Source: Azospirillum sp. OGB3 (GTDB taxonomy: Bacteria > Pseudomonadota > Alphaproteobacteria > Azospirillales > Azospirillaceae). From it: a DNA stretch of 64,000 bases. Position 1 is the first letter of the stretch. Each line of letters starts with the position of its first letter. The stretch is from positions 363,808 to 427,807 of the forward strand of contig NZ_JACHYN010000005.1 in assembly GCF_014192915.1 (NCBI RefSeq). The letters are read 5' to 3'. The notes under the pieces are model-generated. The model searched no databases and had not been told where the DNA came from. It saw nothing but the letters and a program-made list of their open reading frames with translations. Positions 9,901 through 22,314 of this stretch are shown piece by piece. The position numbers were made by a program, and so were the translations under genes.

Positions 9901-12900
9901 GTCATCAGCACCACCGGCAACGACACCACCGTGTTCGGCCTCGGCGGCGGGGAGGTGACGCTCTACGGCAGCGAGGGCGCCGACACCATCAGTTTCGCGC
10001 TGACCATCGACCCCGACCGGATGCGGCTGACCCGCGAGGGCGACGACCTGCGCATCGCCTACACCGGAAGCTCCGACTCCTGGATCGTCAAGAACCACTT
10101 CGACGGCAACCCGGACGGCGTCTCGACCATCCGTTTCGGCGACGGCACGGCCTGGGCCGTCGACAACACCCGCCTGATCGTCGGCACCGGCACCGACGAG
10201 GTCTTCACCATCACGGCGGGCCTGGGCGGGCGGGTGCTGGCCGGCGGCGGCGGCACGGACGGGCTGGTGCTCGGCGCCGGAATCCGCCCCGCCGACGTGG
10301 CGCTGGGCCGCGACGGCAACGCCCTGGTCATCGGCATCGCCGGGACCAGCGACCGCGTCACCGTGCTGAACCATTTCGACGGACTGGCCGCCGGCAACAG
10401 CGGGCTGCGCACCATCACCTTCGCCGACGGCACGGTGTGGAGCATCGGCGCCGCGGAGGGCTTCCGCATCGGCGGCGACACCGCAGACCTCTTTACGGTG
10501 AAGCCCGGCGACGGCGCGGTGACCATGTTCGCCGGCAAGGGCTTCGACACGCTGACCTTCGGCACCGGCATCCCCACCGACAAGCTGAGCTTCGTGCGGG
10601 AGGGCGAGAACCTCGTCATCGCCGTGCAGGGCAGCGCCGAGCGGATCACGGTGCTGAACCACTTCGCAGCCGGATGGGGCGCGTCGGTGCTGGAGAATGT
10701 GGTCGTCGGCGGGCGGACATGGCGGCTGACCGATCCCAGCGTGCTGGTCGGCAGCGCCGGGGACGACAGCTTCACGCTGGCGCCCGGCACCGGCTCGCGG
10801 ATCGTGCTGCCGGGCATCGGCATGGACCAGATCACCATCGGCCAGGGCATCGACCCGGCCAACGTCCGGCTCCAGCGCGTCGGGGATGATCTGGTGGTGA
10901 CCGTCTACGGCCTCGGCGACTCGCTGACCGTGCTCAACCACTTCGCGGGCGGGGCCAGCGGCGGCGTCCATTCCATCCGGTTCGTGGACGGCAACATCTG
11001 GAACATCTGGGGCCACCAGATCCAGCTCGGCGGCAGCAGCACCGAAACCTTCGAGGCCAAGCCGGGTGTCGGCCACGTCTCGATCTATCCCGGCGGCGGG
11101 ACCGACGTCCTGCGCTTCGATCCGCGCATCGACAGCCTCGGCACCGTGCTGCGCCGCTCCGGCGGCGACCTCGAGATCGTCATGGGCGACGGCAGCGATG
11201 TCGTCACCATCCTGAATCATTTCCTCGGCAACGCGCTCCGCAGTGTCGCCTTCGGGGAGGGCAAGGTCTGGACGGTCGGCGGCAACGGCGTCCAGGTCGG
11301 CACCGACGGCGACGACGTGTTCACGCTGACGCCCGGCATGGGCAACGTCATCGTGTATGGCGGCGGCAAGGCCAACGGCGACCGGATCGTCGCGGCCCCC
11401 GGCGTCGATCCGAAGGACCTGCGGCTGACCCGCGTCGGCGACGACCTGCGCGTCATGCTCGGCGCCGACAGCATGACCATCGTCAACCAGTTCGCGTCGG
11501 GCGGCGTGGTGATGATCCCGGAGATCATCTTCCTCAACGGCGTGGTCTGGCCGATCGCCGGATCCACCGTCCACATCAGCGGAGGCGGCCGGGAAACCCT
11601 GCCGATCGCCCCGATCATCTATCCCGGCGGTCCCGGCCAGCATCTGAGCATCGACGCCGATCCGGGCAAGACGCGGGTGGTGCGCGTCGGCGCGGATCTG
11701 CACATCACCATCGAGGGACGGCAGGACGAGATCATCGTCATCAACCATTTCGCGATGGACGGCGTCGGCGACCTCGTCTTCGACAACGGCACCACCTGGA
11801 ACATTCAGGGCGGCAAAGTGCTGATCGGCGGTTCCGGGCATGACGAGTTCGTCATCCAGGCCGGCATGGGCGACGTCATCCTCTACCCCGACACGTCCGG
11901 AGACGACCGGGTGCGCATCGTGGACAGCGTCGACGGGTCGAAGATCCGGGTGACCCGCTTCGGCGACGATCTGCGCGTGACGGTGGACGGCACGAAGGAC
12001 TCCCTGACCATCGTCAACCACTTCGCGGGGGCGCCGCTGGAGGCGATCCAGCGCCCGGACGGCAGCGTGATGCCGCTGACCGGCGACAAGGTGGTGTTCG
12101 GCGGAAAGGGGCCGACCCAGTTCCTGGTCGGGCGGGACACCGGTTCGCGGACGATCTACGCCGAAGGCGGCGATTCGCTGGTGTTCGGCGACATCGACAG
12201 CACCGAGGTCGTGATGTTCCGCACCGGCTCGGACCTCGAAATCCACATCGACCGCACGAACCAAGTCATCACCGTCCTGAACTACTACGGCGCCATCAAG
12301 GACCTGACGTTCCCCGACGGGCGGAGCTTCGACCTCTCTTCCCGTGACACGCTGATCGGCGGAGGCCGGGGCGACGTCTTCCAGATCGGCAAGACCGGCC
12401 CGGCCCAGCAGATCATCCATTCCGGCGGCGGCGGCACCATCAACTTCGGCCCCGACGTCGGTCCGGGCGACGTGACGCTCGCCCGCGATGGCAATGATCT
12501 CCTGGTGGTCTTCATCGGAAACGGGCGGACGGTGCGCGTCGTCAACCAGTTCGCTCCGCCGACCGAGGGCATGTCGCGCGGCCTGGAGGCCGTGACCTTC
12601 TCCGGCGGCAAGGTCGTGAATGTGTGGGGCGACAATGTCGTGTTCGGCGACGCCGGCACCGACGACTTCACGATCCTGCCCGGCCAGGGGCGGCTCTACG
12701 TCTTCCCCGGCGGCGGCACCGACCGCCTCACCCTCGGGCCGGGCATCGCGCCGGCGGACGTCCGCATGGAGCGGGACGGCGTCGACCTGCACATCTTCAC
12801 CGACGACGGGCGCATCGACCTGATCGCCGTCAACCATTTCGGGCCGAACGGGGTCGCGGGGTCCGGTTCGGGCCTGGGCACGCTGGCCTATGGGAATGGC

Positions 12901-15900
12901 GAGAGGTGGACGGTCGGCGGCAACGGCATCCTGATCGGCAGCCTGGGCAACAACACCTTCAACGTCGGCGCCAACAGCGGACCGACCACGATCCATCCGG
13001 GCGGCGATCTCAACCGGCTCAGCTTCACCGCCGGGGTGCCGCCGGCCAACCTGCGGCTGGTGCGCATCCACGACGACCTGCGCATCGTCTCGGCGGACGG
13101 CACGGTCAACATCCTGGTGGTCAACCATTTCGAAAACCGTCTCGACGAGGTGACCTTCCCCGGCGGGCCGTCGTGGAATCTCGGTGTCGAGCATGTGTGG
13201 ATCGGCGGTGACGGACCCTCGGTCTTCCAACTCGACGATCTGGGGTCGGACCAGACGGTCTTCCCCGGCAGCGGCGACACGGTCGGCCTGCCGCCCGGGC
13301 TGGACTGGAAGGATGTGGTGCTGTCCCGTTCGGGCAGCGACCTTGTCGTCGTGATCCGCGAGACGGGCCGCCAGATCCGCATCGTCAACCACTTCTCGTA
13401 CAGCGACGGCACCACCGGGCTGGCCGGGCTCCAGTTCGCCGACGGCACCACCCTGCCGCTGGGCGAGCTGGCGATGCTGGGCGGCACGACGGGCGACCTG
13501 CTGACCGGCACGGCGACCGATGACGTGCTGCTGGGCCAGGATGGTGACGACCGGCTGAGCGGCAGCGGCGGCAACGACACGCTGGTCGGCGGGATCGGCA
13601 ACGACACGCTGGACGGCGGTGCGGGCAACGACACCTATGTCTACCGGCCCGGCGACGGGCGCGACACGCTGCTCGACACCAGCGGGTTCGACACCATCGA
13701 GATGGGGCCGGGGATCACCCGCGGCGGGATCTACTTCGCGCGCTTCGGCAACGACCTGCACATCCGCTTCCGCGGCCGGCCGGCCGACGAGATCATCGTG
13801 ACCGGGCGGTTCAATCTGGCCGGCGACGGCGCGTCCTACGTGGAGCGGATCGACTTCGCCGACGGCACCCGCTTCGACCTGACGCGGACCGACATCGCGC
13901 TGGAGACGGTTGCGACCGCCGCCAACGAGCAGCTCTTCGGCTACAACGTCGGCGACCGGATCGAGGGCGGGGCAGGCAACGACTCCATCCTCGGCTACGC
14001 CGGTGACGACACGCTGGTCGGTGGGAGGGGATCGGATTCCCTTGACGGCGGAGCCGGCAACGACCTGCTGGACAGCCGCGACGATCCGGGCACCGACGGC
14101 GCCCGCGACGTGGCCTATGGCCGCGACGGCGACGACACCATCCTGGGCGGCGGCGGCGGCGATGTGCTGTACGGCGGCACCGGGAACGACAGCATCGACG
14201 GCGGGGAGGGCAACAACTCCATCGACGGGGAGGACGGCGACGACCTCCTGATCGCCGGGAGCGGCCACGACACCGTCTATGGCCGGGCCGGCAACGACAC
14301 GCTGGCCGCCGGGGCCGGCAACGACACCCTTTACACCGGCGCCGGGGACGACCTGATCCGCTATGGCGGCGGCAGCGACACCATCACCAACGAAGGCGGC
14401 AACGACGTTCTGGAGATGGGACCCGGCATCGCGCCGGAGGATGTGTATTTCGCGCGTTTCGGGAAGGATCTTTACGTCCGCTTCCGCAATTCGGGCGAGC
14501 AGATCGTTCTGACCGGGCGTTTCAACGGGGCGGGCGACGGGACCAGCTTTGTGCAGACCCTGCGCTTCGCCGACGGGTCAACCTTCGACGTGACCCGCAA
14601 GGACATCGCGCTGGAGACGGTGGCGAACCCCACCAGCGAGGCGTTGGAAGGCTACAACGTCGGCGACGTCATCCGCGGCATGGCCGGCAACGACACCATT
14701 TACGGCTACGCTGACAACGACACCCTCGACGGTGGGGCCGGCAGCGATTCCATCCTCGGCGGCACCGGCAACGACAGCCTCGATGGCGGCGACGGCGGCG
14801 ACACCCTCGACGGCGAGACCGGCGAAGACACGCTGTCCGGTGGTCTCGGCAACGATTTCCTCTATGGAGGGGCGGGCCGCGACACGCTGTCCGGCGGCGA
14901 CGGGGCCGATTACCTGTATGGCGGCGCCGATGACGACATTCTGAACGGCGATGCCGGAAACGACACGCTGGAAGGCGGCGACGGCAACGACACGCTGATC
15001 GGCGGGGAGGGCACCGACACGCTGTTCACCGGTCTCGGCGACGACCTCGTCCGCTACGACGGCGGACGCGAGACCATCAACAACAGCGGGGGGCAGGACA
15101 TTCTGGAGATCGGTGGCGGCCTGTCGGCGTCGGATCTCTATTTCGCGCGCTTCGCCGACAACCTCCATCTGCGCTTCCGCGGCCGGTCGGACGAGGTGAT
15201 CCTCGCCAACCGCTTCAGCGGGGCGGGGGACGGCGCGTCCTACCTCCAGACGCTGCGCTTCGCCGACGGCACGCTGGTGGACATCACCAACCCGATGCTG
15301 GTGCTCGACACGGTGGCGACGGACGCGGATGAGAAGCTGGAGGGCTACAACGCCAACGACACCATCCAGGGCCTGGGCGGGGTCGATTCCATCTATGGCT
15401 ATGCCGGCGACGACCTGTTGGACGGCGGCGCCGGGAACGACCTGCTTTATGGCGGCGCCGGCAACGACCGGTTGCTGGGCAACATTGGCGACGATCGGCT
15501 GGAGGGCGGGGACGGCAACGACACGCTGGAAGGGGGGGACGGCAACGACCTGCACTACGGCCAAGCCGGCGACGACGTCATCATCGCAGGCAACGGAACC
15601 GATAACGTCGAGGGTGGCGCCGGGGATGACACGGTCAGCGGCGGCGCGGGCGATGATACGGTGTTCGGTGGCGCCGGCAACGACAGTCTGAGCGGCGACG
15701 ACGGCAACGACAGGCTGTACGGCGAAGCCGGCGACGACACGCTGGAGGGTGGCGCCGGCACGAACACGATCTCGACCGGCCTCGGCGACGATCTGATCCG
15801 CCACAGTGGCGGGCAGGACACCATCACCAACGAGGGTGGCCGGGACGTCCTGGAAATCCGTGCCGGTCTGTCCAAGGCGGACCTCTACTACGCGCGCTTC

Positions 15901-18900
15901 GGCAACGACCTCTATCTGCGTTTCCGCAACGCGGCGGACGAGATCGTGCTGAAGAACCGCTTCAACGGTGCGGCGGACGGAGCGAGTTATGTCCAGACGC
16001 TGCGCTTCGCCGACGGCGCGCTGGCGGACATCACCGACCCGGCGCTGGTGCTGGAGACGGTAGCGACCGACGCGACGGAAAGGCTGGAGGGTTACAACGT
16101 CAACGACACCATCCGGGGATTGGGCGGTCACGACACCATTTCCGGCTATGCCGGCGACGATGTTCTGGATGGTGGGACCGGCAACGACCTGCTCTATGGC
16201 GGAGCCGGTGACGACACGCTGACCGGAGGCACTGGGACCGACCAGTTGTACGGCGATGCCGGCCGCGACTTGTTGCAGGGTGGGGACGGCAATGACAGCC
16301 TGAACGGCGGTGACGGCGACGACACGCTGATCGGCGGACTCGGTGCCGATCAGTATTACGGCGGCGCCGGAAACGACTGGATCGACAACAGCGACGACGT
16401 CGGAGCCGGGGCCTCGGGCAATGTGGCCTATGGCGAGGCGGGCAACGACACCATCATCGGCGGCGACGGGGGCGAGACCTTCGGCGGCGGCGACGGCGAC
16501 GACAGCCTGCTGGGCAACGCCGGGAACGATTGGCTGGAGGGCAACGCCGGCGACGACTGGATCGAGGGCGCGACCGGCAACGATACGCTCAAGGGCGGTG
16601 ACGGCAACGACACGCTGCTGGGCGGCAGCGGAACCAACACGATTTCGACCGGCCTCGGCGACGACCTGATCCGCCACAGCGGCGGGCGGGACACCGTCAC
16701 CAACGAGGGCGGCCGGGACATTCTGGAAATCCGTGCCGGCCTGTCCAAGGCGGACCTCTACTACGCGCGCTTCGGCAACGACCTTTATCTGCGATTCCGC
16801 AACGCGGCGGACGAGATCGTGCTGACGAGCCGCTTCAGCGGCGCGGCGGACGGGGCGAGCTACGTCCAGACGCTGCGCTTCGCCGACGGCACGCTGGCGG
16901 ACATCACCGATCCGGCGCTGGTGCTGGAGACGGTGGCGACCGACTCGGCTGAGAAGCTGGAGGGTTACAACGTCAACGACACGATCCGGGGGCTGGGCGG
17001 AAACGACACCATCCATGGCTATGCCGGCGACGACCTGCTGGATGGCGGACTCGGAGCCGATACGCTTTACGGCGGGGCGGGTGACGACAGCCTGATCGGT
17101 GGGGATGGCAGCGACAGCCTGGATGGCGGCGACGGCATCGACACGCTCGAAGGAGGGAACGGCGACGACACGTTGCTGGGTGGAGCCGGCGATGACACGC
17201 TGATCGGCGGGGCCGGCAACGATGTGATCCACAGCGGTGCCGGCAACGACCTCATCCGGTTCGACAGTGGCCAGGACACGCTCTACAACACCGGTGGCGA
17301 CGATGTGGTCGAACTCGGTGCGGGCTTTGCGTCAGGCAGTCACTATTTCGTCCGATACGGCACCGATCTCTATGTGCGGTTCCAGGGAAGGAGTGACCAG
17401 CTCATCATTGCGGGCCGCTTCAACGGGGGCGGTGACGGGGAAAGCTATGTCCAGACGTTGCGCTTTGCGGACGGGACACTGGTGGACCTGACCCGGCAGG
17501 ATCTGGTGATGACGACCGTCGATACCAGCGCCGGCCAGAAGATCGAAGGCTACAAGGTCGGGGACGTCATCGACGGCCAGGGTGGCAATGACACCATCCT
17601 CGGTTATGCCGGCGACGACACGCTGACCGGTGGGGCGGGCTACAACACCATCTACGGTGGCGACGGCGACGACTTGATCGATGGCAGGTCCGGCCAGGGC
17701 GAGAATCTGTACGGGGATGCCGGCAACGATACCGTCTATGGCGGCGCCAATGCGGACTGGCTGCGGGGTGGCGCCGGCAACGACGTTCTGGATGCCGGAA
17801 CCGGCAGCGATATGGCCTTCGGCGACGGCGGTGATGACACCGTCAACGGCGGCGTTGGCGATGATCGCCTCTGGGGGGATGTGATCTCGAACACCGGCAA
17901 CGAAGTCGTCATCGTGCGGATCAGGCTTGGCGGCTATTACTACAAGTGGTGGCCCTGGGTGCAGCTGACGATTGACGGCACTTTGCTTCTGAATGAAGTC
18001 GTGTCAGTCCCTTATTCGCATTGGGAATATCCGTACTACATAGTTGACGGAAGCACGACGGATTATGAATTTGTCCGCGTCGGGGTGGCGGACGCCAATT
18101 ATTTGTCCCTCCACGTCGTGGATCAGAGATGGCCTGGCTTCAGCGGCTGGGGTGGCGTCGAAGCCCTTGGCTTGGAGGTCAACGGCGTTCCCCTCGGAGC
18201 CCCTGGGTTCGTGGAGGAAGGCAAAAGCTACACCTGGAACCTCGAACCTGCGCTGCCGAACCCTCCTCCGGACGAGCCGTCTGGAAACGACGTCATCAGG
18301 GGAAATGATGGCAACGATGCGCTTGGTGGTGGGCTTGGCGACGACTTTCTCGATGGCGGAAGCGGCCATGACACGCTTCTTGGCGGGGCGGGCAACGATA
18401 CCCTCATTGGTGGCATCGGTTCCGACCAGATGTACGGGGGCGCCGGTGACGATCTGATCGACAACCGCGACGATCCCAATGCGGGCGGCATCAATGATCG
18501 GTCCTATGGCGGCACCGGAGCGGACACCATCTATGGCGGCGGCGGTGTTGATCTGGCCTATGGCGGCGCCGGCAACGACCTGCTTGTTGGCGGTGGCGGG
18601 AACGACAAGCTCTATGGCGAAGATGGTAACGACACTTTGGACGGCGGTGCCGGGGACGATGTTCTTGATGGTGGCGCCGGGGACGATCTGTTCCGTCATG
18701 CCGGTCCTGGGCAGGGGCAGGACTCGGTTCGGGGTGGCGGCGGCAACGACGTGCTGGAACTCGGTGCCGGGCTGACGGCGGATCAGCTTTATTACGCGCG
18801 CTTTGGTGACGATCTGTACCTCGCCTTCCGTGACACGGGCGACCGCATCGCCGTGATCGGCCGCTTCAACGGCGAAGGGGACGGGGTCAACTACGTCCAG

Positions 18901-21867
18901 ACCCTGCGCTTCGCCGATGGAACGGTGGTCGACCTCACCGCGCCGGGCATCGCGCTGGAAACCTATGGGCTCGCCGCGGCGGAAACGCTGTACGGCTACC
19001 GGAACGGCGACCAAATCGAGGGCAATGGGGGCAACGACTCGATCCTCGGTTATGGCGGTGACGACACGCTGAAGGGCGGCGACGGTGCCGACGCGCTGTA
19101 TGGCGGCCTGGGCAACGACGCGCTCGACGGCGGGGCCGGCGCCGATTACTTGGAGGGCGGCGAGGGCAACGACAGCCTGTCCGGCGGCACGGAGAACGAC
19201 ACACTGTTCGGCGGTGCCGGAAACGACACGTTGAACGGCGGGACGGGCGCCAACGGCATCGACGGCGGGGCCGGCGACGACCTCGTGGTTTATGGCGGCG
19301 GAACCGACACCATCGTCGGAGGCGGCGGCAACGACGTGCTGGTCTTTGGGGAAGGCTATGGCGCCGATGGCATGCGTCTGGAGCGTTACGGCAAGGATCT
19401 CCATCTCGTGTTCGCTGCCACGGCGCGACGGATCGTCATCGCCAACCGCTTCACCGGCACAGGCGCCGGCGATGGCGTCAACTATCTGCAGACCCTGCGC
19501 TTCGCCGACGGCACAGAGATCGACCTGTCCCGTCCGGACATCGTCATCACGACGAACGACGACAACGCTGGCCACATTCTGGACGGCTACAACGCCGGTG
19601 ACGTGATCCGGGGCAACGGCGGCACGGACTCGATTTACGGGTATGGGGGCGGTGACACGCTGTATGGCGGGGCCGGGGTCGACAGGCTGTACGGTGGCGA
19701 CGGCGACGACCTGATCGACGGCCGTGACGACACCGCCGGCGACGCCGCCTACGGTGACGGCGGCAACGACACGTTGCTCGGCGGGACGGGCGGCGATGCT
19801 CTCTATGGCGGCGATGGCGACGATTGGATCGACGGCGGCGCCGGCGATGATTCCATGGAAGGCGGGGCCGGTGACGACCGTATGGACGGCGGTTCCGGCA
19901 TCGACACCATCAAGGGCGGTTCGGGCAACGACATCGTCAACGGCGGGTCAGGCAATGACATTTTGTATGGCGATGCCGGTCAGGACACGCTGTCGGGCGA
20001 TGCGGGCAACGACACTCTCTACGGCGGTGCCGGAAACGACGTGATCGAAGGCGGCGACGATGCCGACACCCTCTACGGCGAGGATGGGGACGACACGCTG
20101 GCCGGCGGGCTGGGCAACAACTGGATCGTTACCGGAGCCGGCGACGATCTGGTCCTGTACCAGGGCGGACGAGACACCATCACCGGGGGCGGCGGGAACG
20201 ACGCCCTGGCCTTCGGAGAAGGGTTTGATGCCGCCAGCCTGCGTTTCGAGCGGTTCGGAGTCGACCTGCACATTCTGTTCAACGGGCTGCCGGACCGCAT
20301 CGTGGTGGCGAACCGCTTCAACGGGGCCGGCGACGGGGTGAACTATCTCAAGACCATGCGCTTCGCCGATGGCTCGACCTATGACCTGAGCCGTCAGGAC
20401 TTGGTCATCGACACGCGGGACGACAACGTCCGCCATACCTTGGAAGGCTACAAGTCTGCGGACGTGATCCGGGGCAACGGCGGCGACGACGCGATCTACG
20501 GCTATGGCGGCGACGACAGCCTCTATGGCGGGGCGGGCGCCGACCTGGTTCGCGGCGGCGACGGCGACGACCTCATCGACAGCAGCGACGACGGTGCGAG
20601 CTTCGACACGCTCTACGGCGATGCCGGGCAGGACACCATCATTGGCGGTGGCGGCAACGACACGCTGTATGGCGGCGACGGCGACGACAGCATCGATGGC
20701 GGCGGCGGGAACGATTCCCTGGACGGTGGAGCGGGAACCGACACGCTGTCCGGCGGAAGCGGCAGCGACCTGCTTTTCGGAGGCAGCGGAAACGATGTCC
20801 TCGAAGGCGGCGCCGGCAACGACGCCCTGTTCGGCGAGGCCGGCGACGACACGCTGTCGGGCGGTGCCGGCGACGACAGCATCGACGGCGGTCTGGGTGA
20901 CGATCTGATCCTGTATGAGGGCGGGCGGGACACGATCCTGGGCGGCGGCGGCAACGACGTGCTGTTGATGGGTGAAGGCTTCTCGGCGGGCCAGCTCCAT
21001 TTCGCGCGGTTCGGAACCTTCCTCGTGCTGCGCTTCCATGACCGGGATGAGCAGATCGTGATCGCCAACCGATTCAACGGCACCGGCGACGGAGTGAATT
21101 ATCTTCAGACCGTCCGCTTCGCCGATGGCACCGAGATCGACCTGTCGGCCCAGGACCTGCCGCTGCTGACGGTCGGCAGCGAGTCGACGGAGACGCTGTG
21201 GGGCTATGCCGGTGACGATTGGATCGATGGCCGCGGGGGGAACGACACGCTGTTCGGTGAGGGTGGAAACGACACGCTGATCGGTGGTTCCGGTTGGGAC
21301 GAACTGCACGGCGGCGCCGGCAACGATCTGCTGGACTGCCGTGGCGATTCGGGTTCCTCCGACGTTGCGTACGGCGAGGCCGGCGACGACACGCTGATCG
21401 GCGGCGGTGGAAACGATCAGCTTTCGGGTGGCGACGGCAACGACGACCTCTACGGCGGGGCCGGCAACGACACGCTGGCTGGTGGGCCGGGCAACGACAT
21501 CTATCGGTTCGCGCCCGGCGGTGGCAGCGACCGCATCGTGGAAAACGACGCGGACACCGGCACCGACCGCCTCTTGTTCGACAGCGCCGTCGATCCGCAC
21601 CAGCTGTGGTTCCGCAAAGTCGGGACCGACCTGGAGTTGCAGCTTGTGGGAACCTCCGACAAGATGACGGTCGCCGGGTGGTATTCCGGCACCACTCATC
21701 GCTTGGACAGCATTGAGATCGTTGGCGGCCCGGTGTTGCAGGCGTCGTCGGTGGACCAGATGGTTCAGGCCATGGCCGGTGTTGCCCCGCCGGCATCCGG
21801 CACGACGAGCATTTCCTCCGGGGCCTATCCGCAGATCGACGCCGTCATCACCGCCTTGTGGCGGTGA
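3985..21867 (+). CDS. Giant RTX / haemolysin-type calcium-binding repeat protein (5,960 aa)
   Basis: This is a very large acidic secreted protein built mostly of GGxGxDxLx nonapeptides that form calcium-binding beta-rolls. Order: RTX block (residues 10-230); a cadherin-like pair (about 314-500, with VNDAPTG between them and [11 protein letters not shown] inside the first); RTX block (545-850); ten VTVDLxxGTG units (about 855-1630); 15 units ending in NHF/FADG (about 1765-3155); and eleven modules of RTX plus ARFGxDLYLRF and LRFADGT (about 3170-5900). A non-repetitive domain interrupts at about 4636-4765. There is no Sec signal peptide. The C-terminus ([11 protein letters not shown], ending ALWR) looks like a type I secretion tail. 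GGGGAC precedes the ATG. No ABC/HlyD/TolC exporter is encoded in the window. The likely role is surface adhesion or matrix/biofilm, by family analogy. Confidence 0.9.
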   Translation: MTDTTTSATNAVISGDWRTETLLGGAGHDTIASGGGGGVIDGGAGNDVLTGNWGDDSILGGTGNDRIDGGENNDTLDGGSGDDTIYGGGGMDRITAGEGDDTVYGDGGADRVDGGDGNDVLYGGDGDDTVLGGAGNDRMGEGGGYWNNDLYDGGDGDDTLDGGYGSDTLLGGAGNDSLTVGNDYNGDRLDGGSGDDTLTGGMGADTLIGGDGGDFVQGGGGDDLAVQSLSTQTRADTLDGGAGSDRLRIELTSAQITGAVAGELVRLRDFIRQHGDDGQTFTSDALKLAARNWNALEVLVDGVAADVGSLASRANSAPVVSDQTLAGTEDTVLTGSVGAVDADNDALTYALAEGPAHGTLSLTAGGLFTYTPGANYAGTDRFRVTVSDGRGGVATQTVTVTLAEVNDAPTGVTLAGGRVDEAAPAGTVVGSVQAADPEGGALAYSLTDDAGGRFTIDAATGWIAVAEGASLDAGAAPAHAVTVRVTDDGGLSTDTVLYIDVTDGRNDGAADENGLPASVELAAEAGEARDGSAVAIAGSWQAETVSGGGGDDTLSSGGGGGTLRGGAGNDVVTGDWGDDSLDGGSGNDTLTGGSQSDVLSGGSGDDVLDGGSENDTLYGGSGNDTLIGGSNEDVLYGGLGDDLLDGGTNANTLYGGAGDDTLLGGGNEDLLDGGSGDDSIIAGTGNDSIRGGAGNDWIDAGENDDTIDAGSGNDVVLAGGGADRITAGDGDDTVYGDGGADHVDGGDGNDVLYGGEGDDTLLGGAGNDRLGEGGSYWSNDLYDGGDGDDTLEGGFGSDTLIGGAGNDSLSVGDDYNGDLLDGGDGADTLVGGMGDDTLIGGDGDDVLSGGGGHNVLIGGDGIDTVDFGAGSGPIAVDLSNGGVQHGGWMSDSLSGIENVRGGAGNDTLIGDAGDNQFSGGAGDDSLDGAAGNDSLEGGAGADTLIGGEGTDTVAYSGSAGGVTVDLAAGTGAGGDAEGDRISGVEDIIGSSHDDRLTGDGGANRIDGAEGDDTLIGGAGADTLIGGEGTDTADYSASPEAVTVDLDAGTGHGGDAEGDILTGIENVIGSAFGDRLIGNGGGNRLDGGAGDDTLAGGAGADTLVGGEGTDTVDYSASAVAVTVNLTTGVGSGGNAQGDRLSGIEDLLGSDGNDRLTGDAGGNRIDGRAGNDTLAGLGGADTLIGGAGTDTADYSASTAAVTIDLSTGTGLGGDAEGDVLAGIENVTGSSRNDRLVGDGGANRLDGAAGDDTLIGGAGADTLVGGAGTDTADYTASGAAVTVSLASGTGTGGDAQGDRLSGIENLLGSGGNDRLTGDANRNRLDGQGGNDTLAGLGGADTLIGGEGTDTAEYLASANGVTVDLSTGLGAGGDAEGDRLTGIENLTGSNHADRLTGDAGANRLDGAAGDDTLIGGEGADTLVGGAGIDAADYSASAAAVVVDLAAGTGSGGTAEGDRLSGVENLIGSALDDRLTGDGLDNVLKGGAGADTLEGGGGADTADYSGSDAGVTVDLTTGTGLGGDAEGDRLTGVENLSGSDHADLLIGDGGANRLDGAAGDDTLIGGEGADTLVGGTGIDTADYSASAAGVTVDLAAGTGSGGDAEGDRLSGVERVIATGQADSLTGDGADNYLDGRGGADALAGGAGNDTLRVLDEGFVSVDGGSGDDTLRFEGNRLMLLGTAVNVHGVERFDLTAEGHQTLIFNEQGVRANAGGAPLYVTGDRDDFVTFKESGWRRVGTLTEEGVLYNSYRRGDSVVNVQDGVRMFGDLVLTGTPGDDVITAPSGAGHVVVFGEGGNDIVRLGAGFRHEIAHLVRIDDDLHILFDAGGGPAGEDGYARDRVTIMEHFAANGAAGAGIGGIREFVFADGVVWPVWGDILLMGGTGDDTIAIEPGFTSRTVHADDGTNLIRFGDDVSAADLRLSRRGDDLEIRIAGTDRSVIAFNHFSADVLAGAGNGGIQAIELADGTVWRVSGADIVISTTGNDTTVFGLGGGEVTLYGSEGADTISFALTIDPDRMRLTREGDDLRIAYTGSSDSWIVKNHFDGNPDGVSTIRFGDGTAWAVDNTRLIVGTGTDEVFTITAGLGGRVLAGGGGTDGLVLGAGIRPADVALGRDGNALVIGIAGTSDRVTVLNHFDGLAAGNSGLRTITFADGTVWSIGAAEGFRIGGDTADLFTVKPGDGAVTMFAGKGFDTLTFGTGIPTDKLSFVREGENLVIAVQGSAERITVLNHFAAGWGASVLENVVVGGRTWRLTDPSVLVGSAGDDSFTLAPGTGSRIVLPGIGMDQITIGQGIDPANVRLQRVGDDLVVTVYGLGDSLTVLNHFAGGASGGVHSIRFVDGNIWNIWGHQIQLGGSSTETFEAKPGVGHVSIYPGGGTDVLRFDPRIDSLGTVLRRSGGDLEIVMGDGSDVVTILNHFLGNALRSVAFGEGKVWTVGGNGVQVGTDGDDVFTLTPGMGNVIVYGGGKANGDRIVAAPGVDPKDLRLTRVGDDLRVMLGADSMTIVNQFASGGVVMIPEIIFLNGVVWPIAGSTVHISGGGRETLPIAPIIYPGGPGQHLSIDADPGKTRVVRVGADLHITIEGRQDEIIVINHFAMDGVGDLVFDNGTTWNIQGGKVLIGGSGHDEFVIQAGMGDVILYPDTSGDDRVRIVDSVDGSKIRVTRFGDDLRVTVDGTKDSLTIVNHFAGAPLEAIQRPDGSVMPLTGDKVVFGGKGPTQFLVGRDTGSRTIYAEGGDSLVFGDIDSTEVVMFRTGSDLEIHIDRTNQVITVLNYYGAIKDLTFPDGRSFDLSSRDTLIGGGRGDVFQIGKTGPAQQIIHSGGGGTINFGPDVGPGDVTLARDGNDLLVVFIGNGRTVRVVNQFAPPTEGMSRGLEAVTFSGGKVVNVWGDNVVFGDAGTDDFTILPGQGRLYVFPGGGTDRLTLGPGIAPADVRMERDGVDLHIFTDDGRIDLIAVNHFGPNGVAGSGSGLGTLAYGNGERWTVGGNGILIGSLGNNTFNVGANSGPTTIHPGGDLNRLSFTAGVPPANLRLVRIHDDLRIVSADGTVNILVVNHFENRLDEVTFPGGPSWNLGVEHVWIGGDGPSVFQLDDLGSDQTVFPGSGDTVGLPPGLDWKDVVLSRSGSDLVVVIRETGRQIRIVNHFSYSDGTTGLAGLQFADGTTLPLGELAMLGGTTGDLLTGTATDDVLLGQDGDDRLSGSGGNDTLVGGIGNDTLDGGAGNDTYVYRPGDGRDTLLDTSGFDTIEMGPGITRGGIYFARFGNDLHIRFRGRPADEIIVTGRFNLAGDGASYVERIDFADGTRFDLTRTDIALETVATAANEQLFGYNVGDRIEGGAGNDSILGYAGDDTLVGGRGSDSLDGGAGNDLLDSRDDPGTDGARDVAYGRDGDDTILGGGGGDVLYGGTGNDSIDGGEGNNSIDGEDGDDLLIAGSGHDTVYGRAGNDTLAAGAGNDTLYTGAGDDLIRYGGGSDTITNEGGNDVLEMGPGIAPEDVYFARFGKDLYVRFRNSGEQIVLTGRFNGAGDGTSFVQTLRFADGSTFDVTRKDIALETVANPTSEALEGYNVGDVIRGMAGNDTIYGYADNDTLDGGAGSDSILGGTGNDSLDGGDGGDTLDGETGEDTLSGGLGNDFLYGGAGRDTLSGGDGADYLYGGADDDILNGDAGNDTLEGGDGNDTLIGGEGTDTLFTGLGDDLVRYDGGRETINNSGGQDILEIGGGLSASDLYFARFADNLHLRFRGRSDEVILANRFSGAGDGASYLQTLRFADGTLVDITNPMLVLDTVATDADEKLEGYNANDTIQGLGGVDSIYGYAGDDLLDGGAGNDLLYGGAGNDRLLGNIGDDRLEGGDGNDTLEGGDGNDLHYGQAGDDVIIAGNGTDNVEGGAGDDTVSGGAGDDTVFGGAGNDSLSGDDGNDRLYGEAGDDTLEGGAGTNTISTGLGDDLIRHSGGQDTITNEGGRDVLEIRAGLSKADLYYARFGNDLYLRFRNAADEIVLKNRFNGAADGASYVQTLRFADGALADITDPALVLETVATDATERLEGYNVNDTIRGLGGHDTISGYAGDDVLDGGTGNDLLYGGAGDDTLTGGTGTDQLYGDAGRDLLQGGDGNDSLNGGDGDDTLIGGLGADQYYGGAGNDWIDNSDDVGAGASGNVAYGEAGNDTIIGGDGGETFGGGDGDDSLLGNAGNDWLEGNAGDDWIEGATGNDTLKGGDGNDTLLGGSGTNTISTGLGDDLIRHSGGRDTVTNEGGRDILEIRAGLSKADLYYARFGNDLYLRFRNAADEIVLTSRFSGAADGASYVQTLRFADGTLADITDPALVLETVATDSAEKLEGYNVNDTIRGLGGNDTIHGYAGDDLLDGGLGADTLYGGAGDDSLIGGDGSDSLDGGDGIDTLEGGNGDDTLLGGAGDDTLIGGAGNDVIHSGAGNDLIRFDSGQDTLYNTGGDDVVELGAGFASGSHYFVRYGTDLYVRFQGRSDQLIIAGRFNGGGDGESYVQTLRFADGTLVDLTRQDLVMTTVDTSAGQKIEGYKVGDVIDGQGGNDTILGYAGDDTLTGGAGYNTIYGGDGDDLIDGRSGQGENLYGDAGNDTVYGGANADWLRGGAGNDVLDAGTGSDMAFGDGGDDTVNGGVGDDRLWGDVISNTGNEVVIVRIRLGGYYYKWWPWVQLTIDGTLLLNEVVSVPYSHWEYPYYIVDGSTTDYEFVRVGVADANYLSLHVVDQRWPGFSGWGGVEALGLEVNGVPLGAPGFVEEGKSYTWNLEPALPNPPPDEPSGNDVIRGNDGNDALGGGLGDDFLDGGSGHDTLLGGAGNDTLIGGIGSDQMYGGAGDDLIDNRDDPNAGGINDRSYGGTGADTIYGGGGVDLAYGGAGNDLLVGGGGNDKLYGEDGNDTLDGGAGDDVLDGGAGDDLFRHAGPGQGQDSVRGGGGNDVLELGAGLTADQLYYARFGDDLYLAFRDTGDRIAVIGRFNGEGDGVNYVQTLRFADGTVVDLTAPGIALETYGLAAAETLYGYRNGDQIEGNGGNDSILGYGGDDTLKGGDGADALYGGLGNDALDGGAGADYLEGGEGNDSLSGGTENDTLFGGAGNDTLNGGTGANGIDGGAGDDLVVYGGGTDTIVGGGGNDVLVFGEGYGADGMRLERYGKDLHLVFAATARRIVIANRFTGTGAGDGVNYLQTLRFADGTEIDLSRPDIVITTNDDNAGHILDGYNAGDVIRGNGGTDSIYGYGGGDTLYGGAGVDRLYGGDGDDLIDGRDDTAGDAAYGDGGNDTLLGGTGGDALYGGDGDDWIDGGAGDDSMEGGAGDDRMDGGSGIDTIKGGSGNDIVNGGSGNDILYGDAGQDTLSGDAGNDTLYGGAGNDVIEGGDDADTLYGEDGDDTLAGGLGNNWIVTGAGDDLVLYQGGRDTITGGGGNDALAFGEGFDAASLRFERFGVDLHILFNGLPDRIVVANRFNGAGDGVNYLKTMRFADGSTYDLSRQDLVIDTRDDNVRHTLEGYKSADVIRGNGGDDAIYGYGGDDSLYGGAGADLVRGGDGDDLIDSSDDGASFDTLYGDAGQDTIIGGGGNDTLYGGDGDDSIDGGGGNDSLDGGAGTDTLSGGSGSDLLFGGSGNDVLEGGAGNDALFGEAGDDTLSGGAGDDSIDGGLGDDLILYEGGRDTILGGGGNDVLLMGEGFSAGQLHFARFGTFLVLRFHDRDEQIVIANRFNGTGDGVNYLQTVRFADGTEIDLSAQDLPLLTVGSESTETLWGYAGDDWIDGRGGNDTLFGEGGNDTLIGGSGWDELHGGAGNDLLDCRGDSGSSDVAYGEAGDDTLIGGGGNDQLSGGDGNDDLYGGAGNDTLAGGPGNDIYRFAPGGGSDRIVENDADTGTDRLLFDSAVDPHQLWFRKVGTDLELQLVGTSDKMTVAGWYSGTTHRLDSIEIVGGPVLQASSVDQMVQAMAGVAPPASGTTSISSGAYPQIDAVITALWR
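6550..8880 (+). repeat. Tandem 237-bp (79-residue) repeats inside the RTX gene
   Basis: About ten units, most with a period of exactly 237 bp, each read as a [55 protein letters not shown] pattern. One unit is short (210 bp). The fixed period and high similarity indicate recent unequal duplication, distinct from the generic nonapeptide repetition around it. Confidence 0.85.
9280..13460 (+). repeat. Array of 15 haemolysin-type related (NHF/FADG) units
   Basis: About 15 units of roughly 280 bp replace the nonapeptide pattern. Each contains GDDLxI, then a (T/R)VLNHF-type strand, then (I/V)xFADGTVW and a GSxGDDxFxxxPG turn. The NHF position varies between units (NQF, NYY, EHF). The unit resembles the haemolysin-type calcium-binding related domain (Pfam HCBP_related), recognised here by eye. 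Units are more diverged from each other than the 79-residue repeats upstream. Confidence 0.75.
13690..21690 (+). repeat. Eleven long modules: RTX block plus ARFGxDLYLRF unit
   Basis: Modules of about 600-1450 bp each contain an RTX beta-roll block followed by FARFGxDLxLRF, a GRFNGAGDG segment, QTLRFADGT, and an ExLEGYN-GD-I-G-GGNDTI-GYAGDD linker into the next block. Copies begin near 13730, 14450, 15130, 15880, 16760, 17340, 18780, 19370, 20240, 20990 and 21600. The last is the most diverged and leads into the secretion tail. The copies at 15.8 and 16.7 kb are nearly identical, showing recent duplication. Confidence 0.8.
17880..18285 (+). other. Non-repetitive beta-rich insert in the RTX protein (possible carbohydrate-binding module)
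   Basis: Residues about 4636-4765 lack RTX repeats and are rich in aromatic residues ([39 protein letters not shown]) and end in a proline-rich linker ([10 protein letters not shown]). The strand pattern VQLTIDG ... LEVNGVPLG resembles the calcium-dependent xylan-binding CBM fold that is often embedded in RTX proteins. Base composition is visibly less GC-rich than the flanking repeats. Assignment as a sugar-binding domain is inference. Confidence 0.45.
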
Positions 21868-21937
21868 TGACGGCTGCGGCTGGGAACCAGGTGTAGCGAG
21901 GCGAGTCCGGCAGCGGTCCGGGTTATCGCGTTGGCGG

Positions 21938-21965
21938 CTCCTGTGCGGCGAACGGCGCACAGGAG
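21938..21965. terminator. Perfect 10-bp stem-loop after the RTX gene
   Basis: CTCCTGTGCG and CGCACAGGAG form a perfect 10-bp stem around an 8-nt loop about 70 bp past the RTX stop codon. There is no following T-run on the plus strand, so it would be an atypical terminator; it may instead be an end structure of the adjacent transposase relic. Confidence 0.35.
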
Positions 21966-21981
21966 ATGCCGAATTTGCGGA

Positions 21982-22186
21982 TGTTTCGCCCCGGCATTCG
22001 ATGGTGTGGATTTTGGCTGAAGCAGGAGGGGTCTTTCCGCCAGGTTCCGCAGACGAACTCGGATGGAGCGAGCCCCTTCAGGGTTTTGAGCCTGCATGCG
22101 AAGCTGTAGGCAGCCACGAAGTCGGCGAGGTGTTGCCGGAACTGGTCGTCGCTGTCGTCGCCGCGGACACGAAGGAGCTGAACCAC
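21982..22186 (-). pseudogene. IS481-like transposase C-terminal remnant
   Basis: The minus-strand translation DDQFRQHLADFVAAYSFACR followed by LKTLKGLAPSEFVC and a closing HHRMPGRN matches the conserved C-terminal tail of IS481-family transposases (usual form HLADFVAAYNFARRLKTLKGLTPYE ... HQMPGLNT, recalled from the family). Everything before this tail, including the DDE catalytic residues, is missing. With the relic at 3.3-3.7 kb it brackets the giant RTX gene. The 128 bp between this remnant and the TonB receptor gene hold nothing I can name. Confidence 0.65.
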
Positions 22187-22314
22187 CCCAAGGACGGGGC
22201 GAACGCGATGACTTACAGCCGCTCGCCCGCCGTTCCGTGTAAGGCCCGGTTTCCAGAACTCCCCGCGGTCAGCCGCGCCTGCGATCAGGTGCCGTTCGCC
22301 GCATGGTCGCTAGC

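Noticed and set aside
4003..14268. A 3,421-codon open frame on the minus strand opposite the RTX gene, plus similar ones at 14578-17232 and 19948-21960
   Set aside because: GGC-GAC-rich RTX codons read as GCC-GTC in antisense and contain no stops; the product is a low-complexity Val/Ala/Asp/Gly string with no domain. It is a composition artefact.
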